The translations under genes were made by a program, and so were the position numbers. The notes below the pieces were generated by a model, which was not told the origin of the DNA, ran no database searches, and saw only the letters and a list, made by a program, of their open reading frames with translations. Positions 17,076-26,909 of a stretch of 64,000 nucleotides of DNA are shown one piece after another (position 1 is the stretch's first letter; the number at the start of each line of letters is the position of its first letter). This stretch comes from a bacterium 1xD42-67. GTDB lineage: Bacteria > Bacillota > Clostridia > Oscillospirales > Oscillospiraceae. The stretch is taken from positions 62,001-126,000 of the forward strand of contig RAYO01000004.1 in NCBI GenBank assembly GCA_003612335.1. The letters are read 5' to 3'.

Positions 17076-17456
17076 CTACCGCTTCCCTGCCGCGAAGTCG
17101 TAAGCCTCCCGGACCCAGGCCATCAGCTCATCGTCGATCTCCTCCGCCGACCCGATCACCAGATGATGGGTCCAACGGCCGGGGTAGGGCTCAGAGACCT
17201 GGTCGATTCGGGGGGAACCCTCCCGGCGGCCCAGGCCCAGGGTGATGGTGATATAGGGGTCGGGCCGGACCTTGGCCCTCCGGGCCGCGAGGAAGGACAC
17301 CGCCCCGAAGACCCGGCGGTTTTTCAAGGTGATCTGGCTCTTCTGGGGCTGGATCACCACCCCCTCCAGCTCGGCCAGCAGGCGGGCCTCAAAGGCCTCA
17401 TACAGGGGGATGGCCTCCGGCTTCTGGTTGAAAAAGAATAGGGTATTTTGATCCAT
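17076..17456 (-). CDS. DUF5655 domain-containing protein
   Basis: 126 residues matching the DUF5655 pattern: KSQITLKNRRVFGAVSF in the middle and a C-terminal SEPYPGRWTHHLVIGSAEE followed by the helix DDELMAWVREAYDFA. The family is of unknown function, sometimes DNA-binding related. The GGGAGG ribosome binding site lies inside the last codons of the GNAT gene 3 bp away, suggesting coupling. Confidence 0.82.
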   Translation of the reverse strand: MDQNTLFFFNQKPEAIPLYEAFEARLLAELEGVVIQPQKSQITLKNRRVFGAVSFLAARRAKVRPDPYITITLGLGRREGSPRIDQVSEPYPGRWTHHLVIGSAEEIDDELMAWVREAYDFAAGKR

Positions 17457-17459
17457 AAT

Positions 17460-17924
17460 TCAATCCTCCCGCAGCCGCTTCTCCATCACATCCCACACCA
17501 GCACACAGCCGCTCTCTGTCCCCTCGCTCTGGTGCTCCACGGTATGGTATCCACGGCGCTCGTATAGATGAACGGCAGGCAGCGAGGCGTCCAGCTGGAC
17601 CGTGTTGTAATCCGCCGCGACGGCTTCCTCCAGCCGGTCCAGAATGTAACGCCCATACCCCCTGCCTTGGCGCTCCGGCAGGACAAACACCCGGGTAATG
17701 CGGTCCCCCTCCTGACTGCCTGTGCCCACCAGTTCTCCGCCGTCCAGCAGGATATGCACCTGCCCGGCCTCTATGGCGGCGGACACCCGCTCCTGGCTGT
17801 GCCAGTTTAGAAAATAATCCACACAGCCCTGTGGGTAGTATCGGGGGTAAATGGCTCGGATGGTGTCTTGAATCAGAGCCAACACAGCAGAAAAATCTGC
17901 CTGATCCGCTTTTCTATACTCCAT
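17460..17924 (-). CDS. GNAT family N-acetyltransferase
   Basis: 154 residues with the acetyl-CoA loop PERQGRGYGRYILDRL and a C-terminal AVHLYERRGYHTVEH typical of the GNAT fold. The substrate is unknown. It starts at an ATG 9 bp before the ruvB stop region and is followed after 3 bp by the DUF5655 gene, so the three are probably co-expressed. Confidence 0.88.
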   Translation of the reverse strand: MEYRKADQADFSAVLALIQDTIRAIYPRYYPQGCVDYFLNWHSQERVSAAIEAGQVHILLDGGELVGTGSQEGDRITRVFVLPERQGRGYGRYILDRLEEAVAADYNTVQLDASLPAVHLYERRGYHTVEHQSEGTESGCVLVWDVMEKRLRED

Positions 17925-17933
17925 AATACCCCC

Positions 17934-18998
<1,065 letters not shown>

Positions 18999-19069
18999 AA
19001 CGTCACTCCCTTACTCCTTCGCCCCTCACAGGGCAAGGCTCCTTCTCCCCGCAAGGGGGACGGGCTTTC

Positions 19070-19402
19070 TTACCACCTCTGCGCCAGCTCCCGGAGCTTA
19101 TCCAAAAAGGCCTCCTCGCCCCAGGTGTTGATCTTCAGGAACAGCCCCTGGCTGCCGCCGGCGGTGATGCCGGACAGATGGAGCTCCTCCCCGTCCCCCA
19201 CCAGGGCAAAGGTCATGGACAGCCGGTTGCCGCCGCTCCAGCTGTACCGCTCGTAGACCCGGATGGTCACCCGGGTCCCGCCGCTCTGGAAACAGCTCTC
19301 CTCCTCAAAGCTGGCGGACATGCTGCCGTTGAGGATGCCGTCGTGAAAGTATCTCAGGGCCTGATCGTAGTCCCCCTGAAGGGTACACTCGAATTTTGCC
19401 AT
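19070..19402 (-). CDS. DUF6054 family protein
   Basis: 110 residues starting MAKFECTLQGDYDQALRYFHDGILNGSMSAS and containing RVYERYSWSGGNRLSM, which matches what I recall of the DUF6054 family of unknown function. It is a single compact alpha/beta domain. The ATG at 19402 follows AGGAGG, 10 bp after the SUFU-like gene. With that gene it is inserted between ruvA and ruvB. Confidence 0.75.
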   Translation of the reverse strand: MAKFECTLQGDYDQALRYFHDGILNGSMSASFEEESCFQSGGTRVTIRVYERYSWSGGNRLSMTFALVGDGEELHLSGITAGGSQGLFLKINTWGEEAFLDKLRELAQRW

Positions 19403-19412
19403 ACCTGCCTCC

Positions 19413-20063
19413 TTAAATCACACTGCTTCGGGTGTAGTCGGTCACGTCGCCAATCCTTTCTACCAGCTCCTGGACGGTCAGCCTCTTGTCCATGACGGCT
19501 CTCAGCTCTGCGTCAGTGGCCCCAATGAGCTTGACAAAATCCACCTTGCCGTTGGGGGTATCAATGGTACCCGCCTCGTCCAGAACTGTGACAAATCCGG
19601 TGAGCCTGGACCTCTGGTTCACATCGAACCCCAGTTTCTGGCCGGTATAGATGTACTCGTTGGGGAAAAACTGCTCCCCGTTTTCAAAGGTGAGACGGGC
19701 AAGGGAGTTGAAAATGCCCACAATACACTGCAGCTCCTGCTGCTCCTCCCCCATTCCCTCCTTGCGCAGCTTCAGGGTGAACTCCAGGCCATAGCCGCTG
19801 TACTCCGGGTCGCTGCCCTCCTTCTCATACAGGTCAGACAGGCCGTAGGTCACAAAATGGAAGCAGTCTCCGCCGTCGTAGGCGCTGACCCCCTGAAGGG
19901 GGTTTGGCCCGCCCAGCCGCCAGGGGAACAGGCTGCCGAAGTGGCGGGGGCTCTCCTGGCCGGGGTACAGCTTTTCAAAGGCGGCGGTGATAGCATCCCA
20001 GCCCGCCGGGTCGGGCAGCTCCTCCTGATCTTTCCTTTCGGTCATATCCTCCAGCTCGCTCAT
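19413..20063 (-). CDS. Suppressor-of-fused (SUFU) domain protein
   Basis: 216 residues. The SUFU-like core is visible: GGPNPLQGVSAYDGGDCFHFVTYGLSDLYEKE followed by SGYGLEFTLKLRK and later LIGATDAELRAV. Bacterial SUFU proteins are one of the immunity-protein superfamilies of polymorphic toxin systems, but no toxin is adjacent. The ATG at 20063 follows GAGGAGC, 12 bp after the ruvA stop, so it is expressed as part of the ruvCA transcript. Confidence 0.82.
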   Translation of the reverse strand: MSELEDMTERKDQEELPDPAGWDAITAAFEKLYPGQESPRHFGSLFPWRLGGPNPLQGVSAYDGGDCFHFVTYGLSDLYEKEGSDPEYSGYGLEFTLKLRKEGMGEEQQELQCIVGIFNSLARLTFENGEQFFPNEYIYTGQKLGFDVNQRSRLTGFVTVLDEAGTIDTPNGKVDFVKLIGATDAELRAVMDKRLTVQELVERIGDVTDYTRSSVI

Positions 20064-20075
20064 CGGTGCTCCTCC

Positions 20076-20684
20076 TTATCCCTTCACCATCTTTTTCAGG
20101 GCCTGCTTGATGACCTGCTCCAGACTTTGTCCCTCCAGATCCACTCCCTTGAGGGCAACGTTGATCTCCCCCTGGGAGTAGCCCAGGACGGCCAGGGCGG
20201 CGGTGGCCTCGGAGAGCTTGTTCTCCGGGATGACGGTGACGCCGGTGCCGGCGTAGGTCTCCCCTGCGGCGTTGATGGACTGGCCCTTGGCCAGCTTGTC
20301 CTTCAGCTCCAGGATGACCCGCTGAGCGATCTTCTTGCCGATGCCCTGGGCGCAGGTGAGGGCCTTCTCGTCCCCGGTGATGATGGACAGGGCCAGGTTG
20401 GCCGGGGTGCTGGCCGACAGGATGGACAGAGCGGCCTTGGGGCCCACGCCGGACACCGAGATCAGCTGCTGGAACAGCCGCAGCTCCTCCGCCGTGGCGA
20501 AGCCGTAGAGCTCCATGGCGTCCTCCCGGACATTGAGATGTGTAAAGAGTTTTCCCTTGTCACCCTTTTTCAGGGCGGACAGAGTATAGCTGGTAGTGCG
20601 GCAGGCATAGCCCACCCCCCCGCAGTCGATCACGGCCAGGTAAGGCTCGATGTGGGCTACAGTGCCGCTGAGATAGTAGAACAT
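20076..20684 (-). CDS. ruvA: Holliday junction branch migration protein RuvA
   Basis: Tetrameric junction-binding subunit that loads RuvB. 202 residues: an N-terminal OB fold (MFYYLSGTVAHIEPYLAVID), two helix-hairpin-helix motifs (LISVSGVGPKAALSIL and CAQGIGKKIAQRVILELKDK) and a C-terminal RuvB-contacting three-helix domain (LGYSQGEINVAL). The ATG at 20684 follows AAGGAGGGACC; the much longer open frame upstream reads through ruvC in another frame and is rejected. Confidence 0.97.
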   Translation of the reverse strand: MFYYLSGTVAHIEPYLAVIDCGGVGYACRTTSYTLSALKKGDKGKLFTHLNVREDAMELYGFATAEELRLFQQLISVSGVGPKAALSILSASTPANLALSIITGDEKALTCAQGIGKKIAQRVILELKDKLAKGQSINAAGETYAGTGVTVIPENKLSEATAALAVLGYSQGEINVALKGVDLEGQSLEQVIKQALKKMVKG

Positions 20685-20779
20685 GATCAGGTCCCTCCTT
20701 GGCAGAGCGGGACGGCTTGGCCCGCTCCTGGTATCATAAAACGGTGCGCCGGGCCTATCGCGCCCCACACGAAACGATC

Positions 20780-21301
20780 TCAGCGCGTGTCGTATCTCTC
20801 CGGGTCGAAGATCCGCTCGGTATTGAGCAGACTGGTGGCTGACCGGGCGTGACAGATGGCGATGGCCAGGGCGTCGGCGGCGTCGTCGGGCCGGGGGATC
20901 TCCCTCATGCTCAGCAGCCGCTGGGTCATGAGCATCACCTGCCGCTTGTCCGCCCCGCCGTAGCCCGCCACCGCCTGCTTCACCTGCATGGGGGTATATT
21001 CGAAGATGGGCACCCCCAGCTTCTCCGCCGCCAGGAGGATCACGCCCCGGCCGTGGGCCACGGCGATCCCCGTGGTGATGTTCTTGGTGAAGAACAGCTC
21101 CTCCACCGCCATCTCGTCCGGATGGAAGGTATGGATCAGCTCCTCCATATCGTCGGCGATCTGGAGGAGGCGGTGGGACAGGGGGATCCCCGGCGGGGTG
21201 GTGATCACTCCGTAGCGCAGGAGCACGTTCTTCTGCCGCTCCGCCCGGATGGCTCCAAAGCCGATGGTGGCCACCCCCGGATCGATCCCTAAGACGATCA
21301 T
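20780..21301 (-). CDS. ruvC: Crossover junction endodeoxyribonuclease RuvC
   Basis: Holliday junction resolvase. 173 residues, normal length. Active-site acidic residues are visible: D7 (GIDPG), E67/E68 (AVEELFF) and D140/D143 (RPDDAADALA). The ATG at 21301 follows GGAGGAGC. It heads the ruvC-ruvA-SUFU-DUF6054-ruvB string. Confidence 0.97.
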   Translation of the reverse strand: MIVLGIDPGVATIGFGAIRAERQKNVLLRYGVITTPPGIPLSHRLLQIADDMEELIHTFHPDEMAVEELFFTKNITTGIAVAHGRGVILLAAEKLGVPIFEYTPMQVKQAVAGYGGADKRQVMLMTQRLLSMREIPRPDDAADALAIAICHARSATSLLNTERIFDPERYDTR

Positions 21302-21433
21302 ATGCTCCTCCCCTGTCCATGATATCACAGGGTAAGTATAGCACGGATGTGGTAAAATGGGAAGATGGATTTTTTTATCCCTGTGACGATCCTCCCCTCT
21401 TCTTCGAGTTATGGGTGAAAGGAGGTCTTGTGT

Positions 21434-21940
21434 ATGGAAGCTCTGCCGCTGCGCGCGGGCGGTGAGATGGATACGATCATAGACCGCTATCAAAACACGG
21501 TATACGGTCTGGCCCTGGCCCGGACGGGCAGCCGGGCCGACGCCGATGACGTGTTCCAGGAGGTATTTTTGGCCTACTTCCAGTCCGGGAAGACCTTCCG
21601 GGACGAGGAGCACCGCAAGGCCTGGCTGCTGCGCACCACGATCAATCAGTCCCGGCGGGTGACTTCCTCCAGCTGGTGGCAGAGGACCGTCCCCCTGTCT
21701 GAGCGGGAGGACGTCCCTGTCCAGTTCCGGGATCCGGAGGAAAATGAGGTCTGGACGGCTCTGCAGAGCCTGGCCGAGGACTACCGCCTGCCCCTGTACC
21801 TATTCTATTTCCAGGAGCTGTCCACCCAGGAGATCGCCAAAGCTCTGGCGATACGCCCCGGAGCCGTCCGGATGCGGCTGACCCGAGGCCGGGAACAGCT
21901 CCGCAAGATCCTGAAAGGAGCGTATTTCGATGAAACATGA
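21434..21940 (+). CDS. ECF-type RNA polymerase sigma factor
   Basis: 168 residues. Region 2 (NTVYGLALARTGSRADADDVFQEVFLAYF) and region 4 (YRLPLYLFYFQELSTQEIAKALAI followed by GAVRMRLTRGREQLRKIL) are typical. The ATG at 21434 follows GGAGG by 8 nt. It overlaps the next gene by 11 bp, which suggests that the downstream membrane protein is its regulator. The promoter recognised is unknown. Confidence 0.93.
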   Translation: MEALPLRAGGEMDTIIDRYQNTVYGLALARTGSRADADDVFQEVFLAYFQSGKTFRDEEHRKAWLLRTTINQSRRVTSSSWWQRTVPLSEREDVPVQFRDPEENEVWTALQSLAEDYRLPLYLFYFQELSTQEIAKALAIRPGAVRMRLTRGREQLRKILKGAYFDET

Positions 21941-23294
21941 ACTGTTTTCCAATATGCAAAAGCAGATGGCCCCCAGCCCGGAGGTCCGGGCAGAGCTGTC
22001 CGCAAAGCTGGCCCAGCCGGTGAAGGAACGGCCCAAAGCCTGGAAAAAGTACGGGGCCATCGCCGCCTGCGCGGCGCTGACAGTGGCCCTGTGCGGTGCG
22101 TCTGTCGCCAAGGACCTAGATGGATGGAGAGCCTTCGTCTCCCGCTTCATGCAGACCCGCCCAGATGCGGTATACCGGGAAGATGCGTCCGCCGACTGGG
22201 GGATCGTTGCTGCCCCCTTTGGTCCTGACAGTCAGGCCCCGCACCTCCACAGCTATATGATCGTGGAAGACCTGACCGGCTACGTCCAGGAAAACACCAC
22301 TACGGCCACCAGCGGCGAGGGGGGCGAGGGGGGCGACCGGGACATGGGCATGACCCCCGAGGACCTGACCTCCGCCATGCTGGATGTGGGCTACACCCAA
22401 GGAGAGGTGGATGAGTATCAGTCTATCGGCTACCAGATGACCTGGGCCAAGTGGTGGAAATTTGTTGGCGAACAGCGGAACAGTGAAGGAGAGGACCCCT
22501 TTGATCTGGAGGACTTGAAACTGTTCTCCCAGAAAGAACTGTATGTCAGCACCGGGGCTCTCCCAGCTCCCAACACCGGCGACCTGCCCAATCGGGACGA
22601 CGCTCCCTCCGGCGCTCTGCCCGACGGGGCCTATATCGGGGACGTCCCTGTCCAGGAGGGGGCTGAGGACTACCAGCTTCTTATGGCCCATTTCAACGGC
22701 ACATATCCAGACTGGTACGGCGGGGCCTATCTGGACGGCTCCGGACGGCTGGTGGTCCAGCTGGTGGAGGACAAGGACCCCGGGGACAAATCCCTAGAGC
22801 TTCAGGTGCTGGACTGGACGGACGACGGCCACGTGATATTCAGCTCCTGCAAATACTCTCTGGCCCATCTGAAGGGACTGATGGACCAGCTCAACGCCCT
22901 GCCGGACAAGGACATGAAATGCGGCGACGTGATGGCCGGCTGGGGCATCGACGAGGAGGCCAACCGCATCGAGCTGACCCTCACCCAGGTCTACGACCCT
23001 ATCCTCTCCATCCTGGCGGAGCTGGACCCGGACGACGACGCCATCTGCGTCCAGATAGGCCAGCGGGCCAGCGTGGACAGCACCGTCAAGGAGGGGGAAG
23101 ACCCGGCGGTCCATCATGTGATGCCCGGCGGGGCCACCGTTCCGGATGACGAGGACCTGATCGCCGAGGAGCCCCGGTACGACGGGGCCCACTACGATGT
23201 GCAGGACCTGCCCCAGCAGAAGGGGCCGGCCTTCGCAGTGGATCCCGCCCCCGTGGAGGACGCAAACACCGCCAGCTACAATCCCGGCACCTGA
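21930..23294 (+). CDS. Membrane-anchored probable anti-sigma partner
   Basis: 454 residues. A short cytosolic N-terminus (about 1-40, MKHELFSNMQKQMAPSPEVRAELSAKL) leads into one transmembrane segment (about 42-60, YGAIAACAALTVALCGASVA) and a large, acidic extracellular domain without recognised motifs. It overlaps the ECF sigma gene by 11 bp, so it is inferred to control that factor. No classical zinc anti-sigma motif (HxxxCxxC) is present. The C-terminal part contains a proline/acid-rich low-complexity end. Confidence 0.72.
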   Translation: MKHELFSNMQKQMAPSPEVRAELSAKLAQPVKERPKAWKKYGAIAACAALTVALCGASVAKDLDGWRAFVSRFMQTRPDAVYREDASADWGIVAAPFGPDSQAPHLHSYMIVEDLTGYVQENTTTATSGEGGEGGDRDMGMTPEDLTSAMLDVGYTQGEVDEYQSIGYQMTWAKWWKFVGEQRNSEGEDPFDLEDLKLFSQKELYVSTGALPAPNTGDLPNRDDAPSGALPDGAYIGDVPVQEGAEDYQLLMAHFNGTYPDWYGGAYLDGSGRLVVQLVEDKDPGDKSLELQVLDWTDDGHVIFSSCKYSLAHLKGLMDQLNALPDKDMKCGDVMAGWGIDEEANRIELTLTQVYDPILSILAELDPDDDAICVQIGQRASVDSTVKEGEDPAVHHVMPGGATVPDDEDLIAEEPRYDGAHYDVQDLPQQKGPAFAVDPAPVEDANTASYNPGT

Positions 23295-23306
23295 AAACGT
23301 GAAAAA

Positions 23307-23336
23307 CAGCGGCCGTCCGATCTTGGACGGCCGCTG
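23307..23336 (-). terminator. Intrinsic terminator of the BI-1 family gene
   Basis: CAGCGGCCGTCC/GGACGGCCGCTG hairpin; on the minus strand it is followed by TTTTTC, directly downstream of the 23350 gene. It may also act on the converging plus-strand anti-sigma gene. Confidence 0.85.
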
Positions 23337-23349
23337 TCGCGTTGGAAGA

Positions 23350-24066
23350 TCAGTTCCGCTTGTTGCCGATGAAACGCAGCAGGTAGAGGAACAGATTCAA
23401 AAAGTCCAGATAGAGCTGGAGCGCGGAGAAGATAGACGCCTTGGCCAGCATATCGGGCCGGCCAGCGTAGTAGACGTAGAATGCTTTGATCTTTTGGGTG
23501 TCATATGCGGTGTACCCCAGGAAGACCGCGATCCCCACCAGACAGACCCCCCGGTCGAACATCTCCAGCCCAGGGATGAACAGAGACAGCAGCCCGAAGA
23601 TCACCAGGAAGATCAGTCCAGCGCTCAGCAGAGGCCCGATGCGGGACAGGTCGGTCTTGGTGAGGTATCCATAGGCGGCCAGGGCGCCGAAATACAAAGA
23701 GGTCAGCAGAAAGATCAGGATGAAACTGGTCATCCGGTAGGCATACATAAGCACTGACAACGTCATCCCGAACAGGGCGGAGAACACCACGAACAGGGTG
23801 ATGGCAGTGCCTACAGACAGCTTCTCGATCCGGGTCGCCATGGTGACCGAGATGATCAGTGTGGCGACCAGCAAGATCCAGTGCAGACCGGGGATGTTGT
23901 AATACATCGTCCAGGTCAGATCCGTGGCGTAGCCGAACGCTGCCACGCCGAAGGTGACCAGCAGGCCCAGCATCATCCACAGGAAGGTCTTGGCGGTATA
24001 CTGGCTCAAAGTGTCGCCCTGGCGGACGGGGTAGCTGCGGTCGAATCCATTGAGATCGAAACTCAT
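23350..24066 (-). CDS. Bax inhibitor-1/YccA family membrane protein
   Basis: 238 residues with about seven transmembrane segments and the BI-1 signature near the end (GYTAYDTQKIKAFYVYYA), plus the C-terminal ALQLYLDFLNLFLYLLRFIG. The bacterial homologs are pH-sensitive calcium leak channels or protease modulators; the exact role here is unknown. The ATG at 24066 follows AAAGGAGCG. It stands alone between the anti-sigma gene and the LysR gene. Confidence 0.92.
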   Translation of the reverse strand: MSFDLNGFDRSYPVRQGDTLSQYTAKTFLWMMLGLLVTFGVAAFGYATDLTWTMYYNIPGLHWILLVATLIISVTMATRIEKLSVGTAITLFVVFSALFGMTLSVLMYAYRMTSFILIFLLTSLYFGALAAYGYLTKTDLSRIGPLLSAGLIFLVIFGLLSLFIPGLEMFDRGVCLVGIAVFLGYTAYDTQKIKAFYVYYAGRPDMLAKASIFSALQLYLDFLNLFLYLLRFIGNKRN

Positions 24067-24155
24067 CGTATCATCGCTCCTTTCACAGCGGGCGGCCTCT
24101 TTCCAGTTTATCCGCCCGGGGTCGTTCTTATTATACATCCAAGAAAAGAAAAAAT

Positions 24156-24197
24156 CAACTGTTTTTCTGACCGGCAGCACGGCCAGAAAAACAGTTG
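24156..24197 (-). terminator. Intrinsic terminator of the LysR gene
   Basis: A 14-bp stem (CAACTGTTTTTCTG with CAGAAAAACAGTTG) followed on the minus strand by ATTTTTTCTTTTC, downstream of the LysR stop. Confidence 0.88.
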
Positions 24198-24258
24198 CCC
24201 AGGAAAGGATCAGACCCGCTCCTCGCTCCTCCCTGGGACCGATTCCAGGTATGCCCCT

Positions 24259-25203
24259 CTACGGCTTCTGCCCATACAGACCAAAAGGATCTTTTTCATG
24301 GCGGAGAATCGTTTTGGTGATCGAGATGAAGTCTTGTGCCAGAGCGGAGAGCTCCACGTTCCGGCAGTGTGCTATGTGTACAGGCCAGGAGAGGATCGGG
24401 TCATCTACTGTGTAAACTGCGAGCCTGTCCAGATCCCGCTGGAAATACTCCCCCAGTTCCGGGACGAAGGAGTAGCCCATGCCTGCGGCTGTGAGTTCTA
24501 CTAACGTGAACGTGCTGGTCGCTGTGATGCGGAAATATGGCTCTATGCTATATTTTGAGAACATATTGCACACGGTCCGATGGAGGACCTGCTCCGGCTC
24601 ATTGCATAGGATCGGCTTGTCCGCCAGCAGATGGATGTCCATATGAGAGGGTCTTGCAAAGCTGGTGGGATGGTCCTTCGCGAGCTGAGAATCCGCAGGG
24701 CAAAAGAGCAGGATCCGCTCGTTCGTCAACGTATCATAGACGATCCCAGGGTCAGGGAACGAGGTATGCATGATACAAATATCCAGCTTTTTACTGCGCA
24801 GCTCCTGCTCGAGCTGATGGACGCCATGTTGTATCAGTTCGATCTCCACATAAGGATATTTTTTTGCGAAGACAGGCAGGACCCGTGAGGCAAAATACAA
24901 GCTGATCCAATGCGAGATCCCGATCCGCAGACGGCCATTCGCTTCGCCCGCAAAAACTTCAAAATCCCGTTTCAGCTGTGTGGCAAGATTTTCATAGCGG
25001 ATCACATAATCGTAATAGATCATCCCCGCATAAGTGATCTCCAGGGGGGTCTTCGAGCGGTCGAAGAGCTTCGCGCCTAGAGCTTTTTCCAGATTGCTGA
25101 GATATATGCTCAGCGCAGGCTGAGAGATGTACAGCATCTCAGCCGCTTTCGAGATGTTCTTCGTCTCAACGATCGCTTTGTAGTATTCCGTATTTTTCAG
25201 CAT
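24259..25203 (-). CDS. LysR-family transcriptional regulator
   Basis: 314 residues. An N-terminal winged helix-turn-helix (YYKAIVETKNISKAAEMLYISQPALSIYLSNLEKALG) is followed by a LysR substrate-binding domain starting about residue 90 (GRLRIGISHWISL). It lies next to the first enolase-superfamily gene and the tct transporter, so it is the likely activator for this island; the inducer is probably the transported acid. The ATG at 25203 follows GGGGGAGAC-like sequence. Lower GC than its left neighbours. Confidence 0.92.
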   Translation of the reverse strand: MLKNTEYYKAIVETKNISKAAEMLYISQPALSIYLSNLEKALGAKLFDRSKTPLEITYAGMIYYDYVIRYENLATQLKRDFEVFAGEANGRLRIGISHWISLYFASRVLPVFAKKYPYVEIELIQHGVHQLEQELRSKKLDICIMHTSFPDPGIVYDTLTNERILLFCPADSQLAKDHPTSFARPSHMDIHLLADKPILCNEPEQVLHRTVCNMFSKYSIEPYFRITATSTFTLVELTAAGMGYSFVPELGEYFQRDLDRLAVYTVDDPILSWPVHIAHCRNVELSALAQDFISITKTILRHEKDPFGLYGQKP

Positions 25204-25313
25204 CCGTCTCCCCCATCTCCAAAGATCCAGCTCTATCGAGCAGTCTCCAACAGAACGTCAGCCAGCCGAAGGTCCCCGCTCCCCGGACCGGCTCCGCCCC
25301 TTCCAAACCCATG

Positions 25314-26534
25314 TTACAGGCAGCTCTCGCGGATGATCGCGTCTGGACGCTGTTTGGTCTCTGGTCTCAAACTCGCTCCCAACCCAGAATGGACCGGACG
25401 TTCGGCCATCCCATCCCGAACAACAGGCAGCCGATCCACAAGATCTTGATACCAGGTGGAGAGGTTCGCGCGCACGACCTCCATGAAGACAGCGTTCCCG
25501 CTGTGGAACGCAAGATGCAGCCCAGCCCAGAGCAGGATCGGACCTGTACAGTCATGGGGCGCCACTGGGACATTATAGCTCGCCGCGATATCCGCGATCT
25601 TCCGTCCTTCCGTCAGACCGCCGCACCAGCCAAGATCCAGCATACTGTAATCGAATACGCCCGCGTTCAGCATCTGCCGGAAGATGACAGTACCTGCAAG
25701 CGTCTCGCTCCCGCAGAGCGGGATCTGGGTCTTTCGGCGGAGATGTTTCAGCGCATCCACATCATCCATCTTGCAGAGGGCGTCCTCTGCCCAAAATACA
25801 TCGTACCGCTCCAACGCTCTGCAGATTCTGACTGCAGAGGGGACGTTCCAATTGCTGTGCAGCTCACACATGATGTCGATTTTGTTCCCGACAGCTTCAC
25901 GAATCTTGTGGAAGGGCTCTATCCCGATCTCCAGCTCCTCGTCCGAAATGTACGTCCCTCCGCTCTTCAGGGCAAAAGAATCGAAGGGCCAGATCTTCAT
26001 CGCCGAAAACCCTTCAGACAGAAGGCTCTTCGCCAGCGTGCCTGCATCATGCGTGAATGCCACCTGATCGTCATAGGGGCCTTTCATCCGGTCTTCTGCG
26101 CCAATCTGCCGGCGTCCGGCAGATGAGAAAAAGGATGCTGAACTGGCATTATAAGTATATCCAGAACAGGTGTTATACAGCCGTACTTCCTCTCGGCTGG
26201 CGCCGCCCAGCGCTTCATAGACCGGTATCCCATGCCGCTTGCCAAAGAGGTCCCACAGCGCAATGTCCACAGCGCTGGCAGCACGTGTCTCTGAGCCGCT
26301 GCTGTGGAAGCCCACATAGGGCGTGAGCAGCGTATGTGAGATCCTCTCTATCTGCCGGGAATCCTGGCCCAGGAGCCAGGGAGCTACCTCCTCATGGATC
26401 GTAGCCTCTACAGCTGCGGCCCCTCTCCACACCTCGCCAAGGCCAGTGAGGCCCTCTTTGGTCTCCAACTCTACCCAAGTGATATTTGGGTACTCTTTCA
26501 AGCGTATCGTACGAATCTTCTCGATGACCGACAT
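25314..26534 (-). CDS. Mandelate racemase/muconate lactonizing enzyme family protein (enolase superfamily), copy 1
   Basis: 406 residues. Predicted sugar-acid dehydratase or racemase of the enolase superfamily. Seen: an N-terminal capping domain, MKIWPFD at the end of barrel strand 2, metal ligands in MCELHSN, FWAEDAL and CGSETL, and APHDCTGP as the likely acid/base region. The substrate is not deducible. The ATG at 26534 follows AAAGGAGTG; the longer frame upstream overlaps the promoter. It is transcribed away from the tct genes and sits beside the LysR regulator. Confidence 0.88.
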   Translation of the reverse strand: MSVIEKIRTIRLKEYPNITWVELETKEGLTGLGEVWRGAAAVEATIHEEVAPWLLGQDSRQIERISHTLLTPYVGFHSSGSETRAASAVDIALWDLFGKRHGIPVYEALGGASREEVRLYNTCSGYTYNASSASFFSSAGRRQIGAEDRMKGPYDDQVAFTHDAGTLAKSLLSEGFSAMKIWPFDSFALKSGGTYISDEELEIGIEPFHKIREAVGNKIDIMCELHSNWNVPSAVRICRALERYDVFWAEDALCKMDDVDALKHLRRKTQIPLCGSETLAGTVIFRQMLNAGVFDYSMLDLGWCGGLTEGRKIADIAASYNVPVAPHDCTGPILLWAGLHLAFHSGNAVFMEVVRANLSTWYQDLVDRLPVVRDGMAERPVHSGLGASLRPETKQRPDAIIRESCL

Positions 26535-26619
26535 CGCCCTGCACTCCTTTCGTCCTCCCGCTGCGGCCCGACAGACAGCAGCGAGAGAGATATATAATTC
26601 TTTTATACTTACGATCTGC

Positions 26620-26648
26620 AGTATAAAGTGATTCCGATATAATTGCAA
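26620..26648 (-). promoter_or_regulatory. Promoter of enolase-superfamily gene 1
   Basis: -35 TTGCAA (26643-26648), 17-bp spacer, -10 TATACT (26620-26625) on the minus strand, about 85 bp upstream of the start. Confidence 0.7.
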
Positions 26649-26822
26649 GCTAATTTTTCAGCTATATCGCCCAAAAAATATCTCTCTTCGAAATATAATA
26701 CAAAAGATATGACTAAACGATCCCTTCTCTTTGATTCTGTTTCGTTTTCTAACGTTTATCCCATCATTGATCTTTTTTATAGGAAGCATTAAAAAAGACT
26801 GATTTCCTTTTTGCCAAAGACT

Positions 26823-26832
26823 GTGGTATAAG
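26823..26832 (+). promoter_or_regulatory. Extended -10 promoter of the tct operon
   Basis: TG-G-TATAAG (TATAAG at 26827-26832) about 78 bp upstream of tctC. The -35 is weak (TTCCTT at 17 bp), as expected if an activator such as the nearby LysR protein is needed. Confidence 0.55.
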
Positions 26833-26909
26833 TGTAGATGAAAGGGCCCATATTACACCATGTCAGATACTACACAAGAAAAGAACGATCATTGAGAGAG
26901 GAGCTAATC

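Larger units (their letters stand above)
26535..26909. other. Divergent A/T-rich control region between dehydratase 1 and tctC
   Basis: 375 bp without a gene. It carries a minus-strand promoter for dehydratase 1 and a plus-strand extended -10 for tctC, entered separately. The middle part is very A/T rich and contains an ATAT-N11-ATAT motif near 26679-26697 that could be a LysR-type site (inference). Confidence 0.6.

Noticed and set aside
20685-21344. Long frame joining ruvA with an upstream extension of >200 codons
   Set aside because: The extension reads ruvC in another frame; the ATG at 20684 has a good ribosome binding site and gives standard RuvA length.
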